A DNA stretch of 64,000 nt from Prosopocoilus inquinatus (GCA_036172665.1 CM069877.1:19369001-19433000), one strand, 5' to 3'; counted from the stretch's first letter, positions 23,301-33,707 are shown. Notes: generated by a model from the letters alone, not told the origin. Program-made: numbers and translations.

Positions 23301-24324
23301 TGCACTCCACCCACAGTCGGACGGAATGGTGGAAAGGTTCAATAGAACCATCAACCGACATTTGTCCAAGGTCGTTTCCAATCATCAGAGGGACTGGGAC
23401 ACGTACATCCCCCTGTTTCTAATGGCATACCGCTCATCTGTTCATGAGACAACAGGGGAGACTCCCGCGAAAGTGGTATTCGGGCGAGAACCGAGACTGC
23501 CCTGCGACCTGAAGTTTGGTGTGAAGCCTGGCGAAGTCTCTGCCGACGAAGATTACGTGAGCAAATTACGCAGGAAAATGGATGATATCCACAACCAAGT
23601 GCGTCACAATATACAGACGGTCAGCGATCGGATGAAGGAGCACTATGACATCAACGCTCAACACGGGAGATACCAACCTGGAGCACTGGTCTGGCTTTAT
23701 AACCCCCAAAGACGTCGAGGCCTCTCCCCAAAATTACAGACCTCTTGGGAAGGTCCTTACAAAGTGATGAAACGGATCAACGATGTCGTTTACCGCATCA
23801 AGAAGGTCCCCCATGGCAAACCCAAAGTAATCCACTTCAACCGGATAGCCCCTTACCATGGAGAAGCAGATGAAGGGACAGTACAAAGGGCGCAAGTTTC
23901 CGAAGTGAACTTCGAAACCTTCATGTCTCATCACGCCAAAGGAAGCAAGGCACGGTTTGGAGTGACCACGGAGAAGCAACAAGATCTCTTTAAAGTGCCA
24001 CTGGAGTACAGTCTGGCCCACTGCGTAGCAGAAGCCCTGAAAATGTCCAAAGGAATCGCTCAGGTGTTTAGGAAGAAATTTGGCCAAATCGAGGAGCTAC
24101 GAAGACAGCATCCCGTGGTAGGCAAGAGCTTGCGGATCATTGATTCAACGGCAGATCGGAGGCGCCACGTGCATTATTTAGTCACTAAGAAGACATCAAG
24201 CGGTAAACCTGATTATCAAAGTATGTGGAGAGCCCTATATAGCCTGAGGAGACAGCTAATAGAGAACCATCAGATGAAGTTAGCCATTCCCAAATTGGGC
24301 TGCGGATTGGACGGACTAGACTAG
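20305..24324 (+). CDS. pol: Pol polyprotein: protease, RT, RNase H, integrase, macrodomain
   Basis: One open frame, entered by -1 frameshift; residues are counted from the in-frame ATG at 20224. The aspartic protease has DTGA at 78-81. The reverse transcriptase has VDYRLLN and the catalytic YLDD at 492-495. RNase H starts with VDTDAS at 638 and has the TDH box. The integrase has an H-H-C-C finger (His872 on) and a catalytic triad Asp941, Asp1001, Glu1037 with the canonical 35-residue spacing. A C-terminal GPYKVMKRI module follows. After about residue 1245 comes an added macrodomain (separate entry). All catalytic residues are intact. The frame ends at TAG 24322-24324, which probably replaces a tryptophan codon of the macrodomain. 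Confidence 0.95.
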   Translation, partial: LSRVGAEGQTSTRIQRPPKTKANQVISLRQLTSSIFVDVTIDDIAHTMLLDTGATKTILRPDVIKSSGRTEPTKWKLKTATGTSATVHGEVEVIITIGSTPIKHRALVADIEDEAILGMDVMCAHGFQLDLKRGVMAVNNEELVLHQRGDVAARVVLAEDVVLPSRTEVNVDAKLDGVFQDGQVIMVEPNTDDQRIGRGVLVGKMLLTAKKEVPVRLMNVNCFSVNIKKGTILGSCTMVSSISRHLEANVPEAKVPRKLWEMVMSTAQELTPDQKTKAKNLIGRYQDVFEVENGSKGRTDVVKHKIETGEERPIRQAPRRLPLAKREEAERIIREMEKDNVIEPSSSPWASPVVLVKKKDGSTRFCVDYRLLNNVTKKDSYPLPRIDDTLDTLAGSKIFSTLDLKSGYWQVELAPEDREKTAFSIDMGLWQFTVMPFGLCNAPATFERLMETVLKGLSWTTCMVYLDDIIVVGKTFDDHLRNLEGVFQRLRGAGLKLSPKKCHLFQKEVNYLGHIVNGNGIAVDPVKIQVVKDWPTPRNKHQIRSFLGLCTYYRRYVPGFADIAKPLTKLTEEGRPFEWDQQCQIGFEQLKQYLVSAPILSYPLPEGKFVVDTDASNVGIGSVLSQIQEGQEKVIGYFSKVLSKPERNYCVTRRELLAVVKTIEHFYKYLYGRRFLLRTDHAALKWLLRFKNPEGQVARWIERLQEYDFEIQHRAGTSHRNADALSRRPCAEDCKHCSRLDEKVATTARTAIVDDKWQAEELRRDQENDPDLKLVLEWKSRDARPTWEEVAPCAPSVKSYWAQWDSIVLDRGLLRRSMENPEGMEEKTQLLIPKNRVPEVLRELHDGTSGGHLGVKKTMEKVRERFYWVNCKEDVKDWCRKCAVCAASNGPHRRGKAHMRQYNVGSPFERVAIDVAGPFPETNGGNKYIVVVMDYFSKWVEAYALHNQEAVTIAEVLVREWISRYGAPMELHSDQGKNFESALFKNVCTLLGVRKTRTTALHPQSDGMVERFNRTINRHLSKVVSNHQRDWDTYIPLFLMAYRSSVHETTGETPAKVVFGREPRLPCDLKFGVKPGEVSADEDYVSKLRRKMDDIHNQVRHNIQTVSDRMKEHYDINAQHGRYQPGALVWLYNPQRRRGLSPKLQTSWEGPYKVMKRINDVVYRIKKVPHGKPKVIHFNRIAPYHGEADEGTVQRAQVSEVNFETFMSHHAKGSKARFGVTTEKQQDLFKVPLEYSLAHCVAEALKMSKGIAQVFRKKFGQIEELRRQHPVVGKSLRIIDSTADRRRHVHYLVTKKTSSGKPDYQSMWRALYSLRRQLIENHQMKLAIPKLGCGLDGLD

Positions 24325-24420
24325 AGAGTAATCCGAAGCATGCTGGAAGTCATCTTCCACAGAACGGGAATTGAAGTCCTAGTCTGCAGCCACCACCCAC
24401 AGGCAACAGTCAGCAACAGC
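23958..24420 (+). CDS. TARG1/OARD1-like macrodomain at the Pol C-terminus (interrupted by TAG)
   Basis: Pol residues about 1245-1366 match the TARG1 (OARD1) class of macrodomains, enzymes that remove ADP-ribose from glutamate and related esters. Visible signatures are SLAHCVAEALKMSKGIAQVF with KKFG, then HYLVTKK, then PKLGCGLD. The two residues known to be catalytic in human TARG1 (Lys84, Asp125) correspond to Lys1322 and Asp1363, and both are present. The TAG at 24322 falls four residues after that Asp, where the family has a conserved Trp. Beyond it the same frame continues with the last strand and helix of the fold (MLEVIFHRTGIEVLVCS). Readthrough or a recent nonsense mutation are both possible. 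Confidence 0.88.
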
Positions 24421-24741
24421 AAAACCGTAGACTGTTACTTCTTCCAGACGGGAAGTTGCAAGAATGGGCCAGCATGTAGATTCCGACACCCTCCTTCAAG
24501 ACTATCACCAGGAACATTTCGAGACGAAACGTTTTTAAGAAGGGGGCAGTGTGGCGCGCCAACCGGCTTAGCGCAAGGCGTCAAGAAGTCGGTTCGCTAT
24601 TATGTGTCATCGGCCGTCACGCCACCGGGGGCCTACATCGAACAGACTAGAATCTTCCAGCGTAGAGACTTCCAGACGGCAGCAAATGATATAAAATCGC
24701 CCGGAGTTGACTCACGAGGCAGTCGAGTTCTAACTAGCTAA
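24325..24741 (+). CDS. Post-TAG continuation: macrodomain end and CCCH zinc finger
   Basis: Same frame as pol. After the macrodomain's last elements it encodes one CCCH zinc finger: Cys at 24433, 24457 and 24475 and His at 24487, spacing C-X7-C-X5-C-X3-H, the classical RNA-binding form. The frame then runs through the polypurine tract into the 3' LTR and stops at 24739-24741. A CCCH finger next to an ADP-ribose hydrolase fold suggests RNA or ribonucleoprotein targeting; this is inference. Without readthrough or repair of the TAG, this part would not be made as a fusion. Confidence 0.75.
   Translation, partial: RVIRSMLEVIFHRTGIEVLVCSHHPQATVSNSKTVDCYFFQTGSCKNGPACRFRHPPSRLSPGTFRDETFLRRGQCGAPTGLAQGVKKSVRYYVSSAVTPPGAYIEQTRIFQRRDFQTAANDIKSPGVDSRGSRVLTS
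24536..24549 (+). other. Polypurine tract
   Basis: TAAGAAGGGGGCAG directly before the 3' LTR; it would prime plus-strand DNA synthesis. Confidence 0.75.
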
Positions 24742-24851
24742 CTAAATTATTACAAATAAATTAGTTTTTAAGCTTTATTAAATTACGGTTAAGTTTTTAT
24801 CGAGTGTTTTATTCGTTTAAATAAATAAACATAAACCCTAGAAACGTAACA
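24550..24851 (+). repeat. 3' LTR of gypsy element
   Basis: 302 bp, matches 18989-19290 with two substitutions. Followed by target duplication ATAT (24852-24855). Confidence 0.97.
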
Positions 24852-24855
24852 ATAT

Positions 24856-27046
24856 GTAATGTCAAGTCGTCGCCGCGCCGTCGGCTGTAGATCAATATTT
24901 ATCTGTTATGACCACATGGCGGACAGAAGAAAGTGTAAAACTTTACTATTGCATCGAAGCGGTGCAATGTTAAAAATAGATTGTGTATACGCTTCAGCAT
25001 ATTTGCCGGCGCAGCGCGTCTAGCTGATAGTGAACAATCGGTAAGCCAAAGTAATAATGCAATCGTTAGGACGGCATGATTCACAATAATGTCGCGGGTG
25101 ACTGCGATACTCGGACACGATGCGCACGACAGAGTGTGCTGCAGAGACGTGTCGTGTTTCTATTTAATTCAAATCAACTAAATTGTTGTTTCTAAATTCA
25201 AGAAAGAGCTGTTATTAGCTTCTGGAATTATATTCGCGTTGTTACTCTGGCGATATTAGACTGATTGATTAAAAATCACGTATAAGCGGGCGGAACATTT
25301 AACGCTTCGATTTAGACTCTCGCGTCGAGTCGGACTGCCGCTGTCTCAAACTGGTTTCAAGTAGTTCACTTTCTTAGGTCCTCCCTTTGGTTATGACCGA
25401 TTTCTTTTCAGTGAGCGTCTCTCAGGTGAAAAATATTACTAAAACAACAACCGATAAAATACGAAACTGGAAGATCAGAAAACTGGAACACTCATGGAAT
25501 TGAAAAATTGTTGGATGAACCGGAAACAAAGAAAATTGTCGATTTTATTAGTTCCGGGCGGGAGCAATAATGGAAGATCAAACTTTTGAAAACTTTTAAA
25601 TCAAGAAGCTTTCATTCGCATCTTTACGTTCGTTCCACTGTGTTGTTCTTTTGTTTTCTTTCATTGTCCTTGTTGAAGTTGACATTTCACATGAATTTTG
25701 TTCTTTTTTTTTGTTAACTATTCTTGGTGCAGCCATGTGGTTTGTTTCAATTTTTCTTCGTCTAATTAGAGATAGTACAAATACAAAACTTAATATGACT
25801 GCAGGAAACAAGAGATAATATATAATTTACCCTTTTGTTTTCAATTGGCGATTTGAGATTTTCTTACTCTCCGTTGTAAGTAGAAACGTCGATCGTCTTT
25901 TATTTTTATGAAAAGTCCCGCCAGTCATTCTTTTGTTTGCAATTTTAATGAAACAATTTGTCAATTTTTTTTTTTCATTGTGTCTTATTTTTGTCTGTTT
26001 TTGTTACTTTATTTTTTCGTATTCTAGTTGACACACACAATTTATGCTTTTATTTCCAACTGGCGATTTGATTTTTTAACTCCGTTATATCAATTGTGGA
26101 AACGTCGATCGTCTTTTGTTTTTCTTTTTATAAAAAAGCTTGCCAATTTGCCAATCTGTCAATTATTTCATTGTTTTTTTTGTCTTTTTTTTTGTTGCTT
26201 TAATTCATGGTGTTTTTTTGTTTTCTTTTTAAGGAAAAAATTGAGTAAGTAACTTGATTTTCGCATAGAGACCCTGATCCTCTTTTGTTTTCTTTTTGTG
26301 GCAAAAAAAACCTATCAATCTTTTTTTTTAATTTTCAATTGCGAAAGATATGTTTATTCATCGCTTAGTATGTGAATTCTCTAGACCTGATAGGATTTGA
26401 AAATGATTTGTCAAATTTTCCAGAGGAGTTAGGACTTAGAGCGCTTCTTGAAGGACACCACTTAAACATGATTAACCCAAAACTTTCACCGAGTCACTTC
26501 ATTCCTTTATCCTCAAGGACACTTATAAAAAAGCTATTTTTATTTTTTCTAATTTAATAACTTATTATTAGTAGGAATGTACCATGCTTATGACATGAAT
26601 GCTTGTCTTAAGACATTAATGCCTGATTGATGATTATAATGTTATTAAAATAATTAAAAGAAAAATGATGAGATGGTGCTAGGTGGATTTGAATTTAAAC
26701 TACTTTATTTATTTTCACGTACACAAAACAACCAAAAATTGTTTCATTTGCGTTTGCTTTTAATTTCCATCCCTTAAACACACACCGACATCAGCAAACT
26801 TGTTTTAATCAATTAAAATTCATGCGCTTTTGCACGACCAGTTGTCGATTGCTGACGAATTGAAAACAACCCCCCGTCCTCCCACCCTTTTGTGCGGTCT
26901 CTCTTTTGGCAGCGTTATCGATTGACCTGTAGGGTTATTAATAATCCGCATTCGGCGGGTGGAAATCGTCCCGTTTCCGATACCTGTTGAAGGGTACGCC
27001 CGGAACGGAAATCAAATGAATTAACGCGCGCTTCCTGTTCTTGCAG
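24856..27046 (+). other. Intron stretch up to exon at 27047
   Basis: No gene. 24870-25400 is mixed composition. 25839-26340 is a decayed local tandem duplication in which a TTTTC(A)AYTGGCGATTTG block and a GGAAACGTCGATCGTCTTT block recur about 215 bp apart. The intron ends with acceptor TTCTTGCAG at 27038-27046. Confidence 0.55.
25839..26340 (+). repeat. Decayed tandem duplication in intron
   Basis: Blocks near 25839 and 26053 (CAATTGGCGATTTGA / CAACTGGCGATTTGA), each followed by GAAACGTCGATCGTCTTTT, define a unit of about 215 bp with T-rich filling. Confidence 0.6.
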
Positions 27047-27207
27047 ATGGACGGCAAAATGGTGTTCGACGTGATCCAGAGGATGGAGGACACCGAGCCC
27101 TTCTCGGAGGAGCTGCTCGCCGCCATGAAACGGCTGTGGGCGGATTCTGGAGTCCAGGAATGCTTTGGGCGCTCCAACGAGTACCAGCTCAATGATTCAG
27201 CCAAATA
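27047..27207 (+). CDS. Galphao: Galphao coding exon, residues 102-155
   Basis: 161 bp from acceptor TTGCAG to donor GTAAGA. It encodes the second half of the helical domain: [20 protein letters not shown], then [17 protein letters not shown] and [10 protein letters not shown], ending with two bases of Tyr155. This domain clamps the nucleotide into the Ras-like domain. [11 protein letters not shown] is invariant across Gi/Go proteins and confirms the frame. The start ATG GAC GGC of the exon is internal, not an initiator. Confidence 0.96.
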
Positions 27208-28479
27208 GTAAGAAGTTTATCTTAATCTGTTTTATCTTTTTTTTAGCTTCTCGATGATTCTAGACGTTTCGAAGCGCTCTCTAGATTATTTTCGCAAAAT
27301 TTCTTGGAAAGAGGAGCCTCTGTAAAATAAAAGTAGAACCGCCCGCGGGATTTAAATCAGTTTTCTACTGAATGACGAAGCGTACGGTTAATGATCAGAT
27401 AATAGACAATTCTTATATTAGAACGTCTGTTAAATAGATTGACAAAACCAACCACGAAATTATTTTGGAAGTTTTCGAGTATTTTTTGGCTAAACAAAAA
27501 AAAAGCAACTGCACCTTGATTAATTTATATTAGCGAAGTAGTTAAAGTCGCTAAATCTAATCCGGTGTAGCACAGACCAAAGACTAGAATAAAATAATTA
27601 GTAGATGAATAATGCAATAGATTGATTAAAAGTACGAACGCAGACAAATATTAAATAGTTAGACGATTTATGCCCGATTTCTTCACCTATTGATAAATTT
27701 ATCTGCCAGTAAGTATCCTGGGAAACTATTATCGATACAAAGATTTCCCAGGATAATACTTCGCGGATAACTTTATCCGGAGGTGAAGAAATCGGACATT
27801 AAAAGAAGAATTGGACATAACTTATATAGACCATTAGGACAGAAATGTTAGTCGTACGGTTCGATGGATAGACAGAAACTTACTGACAGGTGCAAACAAT
27901 AGGTACTAGCCTTAAAATTTCGCACGATTCAGTTTTTCGTTGTAAATACGGTTTTTAATAACTTTTCAAATTTTAATGCTGAAATGCTTAAAATGCCAAA
28001 TCACATGCTGGAGGATTATTCCACGAATGAAAACAAGGAGCCCTTGAATGAGCTGTTTAGGATAATAGTTTTCTAAAAGTATTGCATTTTCTGTTATACT
28101 CTATTACTAGTATATTAGTATTATTATTATATTACTATTATATTACTATTATTAGTAAAGGATAACCAACAATCTGAAAACCAGATGACTTTTCAGTGTT
28201 ATGTCATTAATTAATATCAAATTTGAAGAGAAAGCCTGGTTGACAAAATTAAAATGTCATCAAAAACAGGCTACTTGACAAAAAATCGTGGGAAATTTTA
28301 AAGCCGCAATAGTACAACAACCAACCCTCAACATAAATGATACCATTTGAGTTTCGTAGCTCTTATACTGAATTCGCATGGAGGAGTATCATTTATGTTG
28401 TGCGTCGTAGTAATTCAAAAAATAGTTTGTTGGTTATGAAGTGCTTTTTTTTAAATACTTATTTCTAACCAAGACATTA
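27208..28479 (+). other. Intron stretch without recognised gene
   Basis: Start of the 14.8-kb intron. An imperfect inverted pair lies near 27680-27800 (GCCCGATTTCTTCACC against GGTGAAGAAATCGGACAT). 27950-28320 shares a segment with 44790-45140 (GTAAATACGGTTTTTA, AGAGAAAGCCTGGTTGACAAA), so an unidentified dispersed repeat is present in both. Confidence 0.5.
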
Positions 28480-28539
28480 TTGAGACACTTTTTTATAGAG
28501 AATTCGAATATGGCATCCCCTTTTCAAGAATTTTCAAGA

Positions 28540-28915
28540 CGACGGAGAAACACCTGGCAACTTCAGTTTTTCTTATGGACGCCATTTTGAATTTTAACAT
28601 TTTCAGATTACGTTTTTTTTTCTGTTTACAACGATGTATCACACATGGAGGTCCAATATCACATTTTTGCCAAAAATCCAATTTTTAATTTCTTGCGAAT
28701 ATTACTTTGGAAGAAAAATTCAATTATTGTGAACATTAAACAATTAAAAACGAAAATCAGAAATTTTGTTTTTTTTTCGATATTTGCAAAGCTTTTGAAG
28801 ATATTTCAAATTTCTTTTTCTGATTATTATTCAGCACCAAAATGCGCAACTTTGCCCTAATTTAAGCAACATATTCCCATAATGGCACTCGAAAAATGGT
28901 CAGCCTGTATATTTT
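28540..28915. mobile_element. Half of a long-TIR element related to 16586-18420
   Basis: It shares an order of blocks with the right arm of 16586-18420: TTCTTATGG-CGCCAT, AACGATGTATCACACAT, GCGCAACTTTG-CCTAATTTAA and CTCGAAAAATGG-CAGC-TGTATA. Only one arm is present. Strongly diverged. Confidence 0.55.
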
Positions 28916-29399
28916 TTGATAAAAATCACTATTAATACTGTCACGCGAGGGGGTGGTCCTCCACCCTGTCGCGGTAAGGGGTCGTACGGTAGAGCTTGAA
29001 AACACAGTTATTTTATAAAAGCGGATACCTTTTATTAATATAAAATTTAATATGATGGGTTGGTTGTTAATTCGGGTCGTTTGTGTGCGGCTGGCTTAGT
29101 CTGGTGGTGATGACTTCGACGGCGGTATGTTGTGGCGATACCAAGGTTGGCTCGTTGCGGCAGTTTTACTTTCAGGAGCGGATGACCACGGTCTTCTAGT
29201 CCTGAACGACTGTGGCGCTGGTGAAGGAGTGCGGCGATGGCTTCAGCTGGCAGGCTGGTACGGCTCCCTGGAACTCGAGTTGACCGGTATGAGATTGGCA
29301 GCTTCTGGCTGGGCGTGGACGGTGGTGGCAGGGGCGTCCACTGATCGACGTCAGGATGCTGATGACCTTGGGATCAGGGTTCCGGGTGGCTCCCCTTCC

Positions 29400-29715
29400 C
29401 TTCTTCGAGATGGCGGATGTTGCCAATTCGGAGTCGTCCCTAGGCCGACTGCGAGGACGGCTGCCCTTCTTACAGTAGGCACTAAGCCTACCGGAGTCGG
29501 GTTCGACTCGCGTCCAAATTTTAATTCGCACATTTTATACGCAATTTTTGTTGATTCGCGCATTGAGTTATTCGTAACATACCCGGCGTTTAATTGTATT
29601 GCTTACTTGCTGAAATTATTTGCCCTAGTTGTCGCGATTCTGCCGATGTTTGTTTTGAAACAAGAACCGTGTTATATCAGATTACCACACACATTGTTAT
29701 GACACTGTTGCCCTC
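29400..29715 (-). repeat. Direct repeat (LTR segment), copy 1
   Basis: Matches 30431-30744 almost base for base, e.g. GGGAGTCG-type block GTCGTCCCTAGGCCGACTGC and TGTTATGACACTGTTGCCCT. The open frames on it in several directions are by-products of the repeat. Confidence 0.75.
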
Positions 29716-30430
29716 TCGCAGATTCGTTTCTTGTGTGTTATGATCATGATCATTGTGTTATGATCCTCTAAATAACTGATTCTTAGTATTACATCTCTGA
29801 GTTCATCTGCAGACATAACCGCTTTACTAATAAGATAATAACTTTGTCCATACCTTCTATGTAGCCCTGTTTCGAAAAGTTCCTGAAAAGCGGAATCTGT
29901 TGTGTCTGGCGTCACCTCGTATGCTAGTGCCAACAAGTCGTAATAATATGTTTTTATTTCCTCGTTGTATCCTTGTCTTCTTGTCTTCAATTTCATTGAT
30001 AATTTCCGTGTTGATTGTTCCCCGCCGAATTCTTGAGCGATGTCTTCTTTTAGTTGTTCCCATGTTTTTGTCGAGTTTGTCCTGTTTCCAGTATATTTAA
30101 CGTACCACACTTGGGCTGCTCCTTAAAATGACGGTAAATAATCAATTTTGTGGAAATTATCCCATCCATTTGCTATAGCAGTTCGCTCGTATGTATGTAA
30201 GAAATTTATTATGTTGTGACGAGTCGGGTTGAAAAATTGCGGTGATATGAACTTAGGAGTTGCGGGCGTCCTATCTGATGTAAGTGCCTATGAAATTGTT
30301 GTATTGGACATTTTCTTGCTTATTTGCTCCGTTTCCAATTTATTCGGGTCGTTATTATCTTCTGTTTTTTCTTGGACAGCTTCCGTGTGCCTTCTATCCG
30401 TTGCAGTAAGAGTTCCTAAAATTTGCCTTT
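29716..30430 (-). pseudogene. Retrotransposon Gag fragment
   Basis: The minus strand encodes a run with WEQLKEDIAQEFGGEQ, LKTRRQGYNEEIKTYYYDLL and FQELFETGLHRRYG. This is the central helical part of a retrotransposon Gag protein (the WxxLK...ExF...R.Q...S...Y pattern). The main open stretch is 29697-30110. An upstream part to about 30430 is in other frames with stops. It belongs to the deleted element at 28939-30818. Confidence 0.6.
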
Positions 30431-30744
30431 CCCCTTCTTCGAGATGACAGATGTTGCCAATTGGGAGTCGTCCCTAGGCCGACTGCGAGGACGGCTGCTT
30501 ACAGTAGGCACTACGCCTACCGGAGTCGGGTTCGAATGGCGTACAAATTTTAATTCGCACATTTTATACGCAATTTTTGTTGATTCGCGCATTGCGTTAT
30601 TCGTAACATGCCCGGCGTTTAATTGTATTGCTTACTTGTTGAAATTATTTGCCCTACTTGTCGCAATTCTGCCGATGTTTGTTTTGAAACAAGAACCGTG
30701 TTATATCGGATTACCACACGCATTGTTATGACACTGTTGCCCTC
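30431..30744 (-). repeat. Direct repeat (LTR segment), copy 2
   Basis: Second copy of 29400-29715. It continues beyond its end into the terminal CGTGACA at 30818. Confidence 0.75.
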
Positions 30745-30822
30745 GATTTCACAAGCTCCTGCTTTAATAAATTCTTTATATTATTTTTTATGAAAACTCG
30801 AAAACTCCCATCGTGACAATAC

Positions 30823-33707
30823 ATAATATTGAAAGTTCATAGGAGTATGAAATTTAATATCGTTCCACATGACTTTTAAGTCAAAAATAAATCATTAAAA
30901 TAATTGGCAACATTTTTAATTTTAGCTTAACTAACTAATTTTAGCACTGCTAACAGTACTGTCACTAGTGTCATGTCTTCTGTTAACCGTAGAGTAAGGT
31001 GTTCGTTTTATTTACGTTATTTATTGGTTTCATTGCAAAAATAATTTCTTTTCAGGACTCATTTACGATGTTATTGACTTTATGTTGCATTACAAAATGA
31101 TGTTTGGTGTTTACATTGAAGCATATTTATGTTTGAAAATTAATTTTCGTAACTGCTCAAAAATCACGGGAGTACCAAAACTGCTTGGTAGAGTTTAGAA
31201 CTGAATTTTCCGCTGTTTTGTTGACTATAAAATATTTGAAGACAATCTGCGTTGATAGGTACAGATGTTTCCACAAATTGGAGGATCTTCTGAAGAACAG
31301 TCAACTATGAAAACATACTGCTAAGGTTATGGAAAGTGCAATACTTGTAGTGGAAAATGCTCCATACATTTCTTTTCGCTCGTTATCACACAATCAATTT
31401 GACTAATTTCTGCTTTCGGTTGGAAGGTGCCACAAATTATTACCTAAAGATGCAAAGCTCTATCTTTACCGCATGACATTGGTGCAAGAACTGCTGCCCG
31501 GTGATCTCAGATAGGGTCATTACAACTTCTTACATAAAAATTATTTAATTTGTGAGTGAGTGATTCTTCTAGATACGATTATTATAATGACATTTTAAAG
31601 TTAGGTTACGTCCAATTTTAACGCTGCGACAAACGTTTTTTGAAACAAAAGATTTTCACAGGTAATGCTACCGGATTTCGAAAGGAATACTTGTTAGAAG
31701 AGACAATTAATAGGCTATAAATACATAATTCGAACAATAAACAGAACGACGGTTAAGTAGATTTTATTTTTACAATTTTTTTTTCATTTCATAGAATATA
31801 CTTAACAGGTAAATAGTACAGGTATTTCAAAGACCTAGACATTAGATACACGACTGAAATAAACAATAAATTTTTACGAAACAGATTTGATTGGATGTAG
31901 CACACATTTAGACAGCCGCAAGTATTAGACAGTGGAAGCAATAGATTAATTTTAAGTAAATTTGTGAAGCTTTCGGTGTCTCACAGCTCCCATTATTTTT
32001 ACATGAGGTTAAAATCGAATGGGAATGCTCTAGAACGGTGAGTCAAAAACGCAATTAGTTTTTTTTTCTTCTTATTGTTAGTCGAGCGAGTGAGTGCCTT
32101 CTGTAAAATAGAACTCGCCAGATATACGACAGTATTGTTGTCGGGGCCAGGTGCAATAAAACGTCAAAGAATGGTTCATTACGTCTCCTTTTACGGTCAA
32201 ACTGACCGTAATAAGTAAACAATTAAATATCCGCAAAGCCTCAGGTAGCCGACGGCCATTAATAAAACGATCGAGAGCGAATCGCTCGTGTCTTGAATAC
32301 TGAACTTCGAATACCAACGAAAATGAGTCAGTAATCAACTGTGTTGGTTTTAAGGATTCAGCACACCAACGCGGGACGATGGGAGCTGGAGCGAAACGGG
32401 AATGACTCGGGATGTTAAACAGACAGATCGTCTGCGGCCTGTGTAACATAGCAGTTTGCATGAAAGCAAGAAGTTATATTAAATTAAACACTAGGCTTAT
32501 TTGCAACACTCTTGATTAACTTTAACCGGCGATTATTTTCCATAGAAGCAAGTATTTTAACAAACATTTCTGTCAAGTTAACTTGAGCTTAAATTTTAAC
32601 TAAAAGTGGTGCAAATGGCCCTAAGACAGATTAAATGGGGAAGCTTCCGTATTTTGTGCATCTACAATTTTGAAAAAACCGCATGCATTTGATTTCCTCA
32701 AAAATTGACAAGTTATTGACTAGCGACTTGATTAGGACGTTGTTTTATTTTCGCTCTTGAATTGCCCCAAAGTTCACGTTGTGAATTCATTGATTCAAAA
32801 TGCGAAAATACAACAGAAATAATTAAAACAGCCATTTGTTTACTTCGTGACTGTTAAACTCCGAAAGCTTGTTTTCGCGCGTTTACTTCTTGGATGGGAT
32901 TCTCCCGGATTGATTTTAGCAAATTTGTTTGTTCCCTGATAAACAAGACAATGGTTAACGTTGTTGTTTACTGTTATTAATCACTGATAATTACGTCGAT
33001 TTCAACAAGATTGACATACTATTGACGGGTAATTTTTTTGTAGGCGGAGATTCACTTTTGCTGGAATTCCGCTTGAAGTGACGTAGTAAACTCATTTGTT
33101 CAGGTGAAAATCCAATCGTAGTCTGTTTACTTTGTGGCTGTGTTAATTTTTGACAACTCAATTTATGAGCGTTTGTTTTGACATAGATTCCCCCTGAATT
33201 ACTTTCGGAAATTATTTTGTTTTCTGACAAATAAAGCAATGGATGACATTATTAATTAGAATGCCAGTATGCTGTCGGCATTAATTTCATTAAACTGTTG
33301 ACGGGTGCCTCAATTTGAAAGACGGTGGAATTCCCCCGGAATAGCCATTGTGGTTTCATTTGTTTCTAATGAACAAGACAATGATTGACATGGTTGTATA
33401 CTTTTACTAATTTTAATAATCGCGTCGATTTTAACAAATTTGACATGTACGAGTACTTTTTTGCACGCGTTTGTTTTGACGTGGATTCCCCCTAATTTTC
33501 GCTGTAAATTCTTTTTTTTCTGACGAATAAGACAAGACGGTGATTAAATCAAAGGTACTTGTCTACATCAATTACATCAAATTACTGACAGGCGATATGG
33601 TGGGCGCTTTATTTTCGGCGAAATTCCCCTGGAGTAGACATTTTGGCTTCACATATTTCAGCCAATTTGATAGTTATTAGGATTGTTGCCTCTTTATTTT
33701 ATAATAA
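30823..33707 (+). other. Intron stretch without recognised gene
   Basis: No coding signal. From about 32870 onward it enters the array of decayed units described for 32870-41976. Confidence 0.5.

Larger units (their letters stand above)
18989..24851 (+). mobile_element. Ty3/gypsy LTR retrotransposon with macrodomain and CCCH finger
   Basis: A 5.86-kb element with two 302-bp LTRs starting TGTGG and ending AACA, flanked by the 4-bp duplication ATAT (18985-18988 and 24852-24855). Order: LTR, primer site, gag with zinc knuckle, -1 frameshift signal, pol (protease, RT, RNase H, integrase), macrodomain, CCCH zinc finger, polypurine tract, LTR. The order RT-RNase H-integrase places it in Ty3/gypsy. 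The LTRs differ at only two positions, so the insertion is young. Two lesions are visible: a frame break near the gag start and a TAG inside the macrodomain. There is no envelope-like frame. Codon composition is clearly richer in G+C than the surrounding intron. Confidence 0.97.
28939..30818 (-). mobile_element. Internally deleted LTR retrotransposon
   Basis: The ends are TGTCACG...CGTGACA with the 4-bp duplication ATAC (28935-28938 and 30819-30822). Inside, a direct repeat of about 310 bp (about 29400-29715 and 30431-30744) flanks a minus-strand gag fragment. The simplest reading is two truncated LTRs of one family around a remnant of gag, with most of the interior lost. Both repeat copies are about 95% alike by eye. 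Confidence 0.65.

Noticed and set aside
24340..24741. Independent gene starting at the ATG at 24340
   Set aside because: It is in frame with pol, begins inside the macrodomain's last helix and runs into the LTR, so it is the continuation after the TAG.
29480..29530. tRNA gene or SINE head suggested by GGGTTCGACTC
   Set aside because: A B-box-like word is present, but no matching A-box or cloverleaf could be built; it sits inside an LTR.
29127..29702. 191-residue frame on the + strand
   Set aside because: It runs through the LTR segment repeated at 30431-30744 and is antisense to the element's coding strand; no domain.
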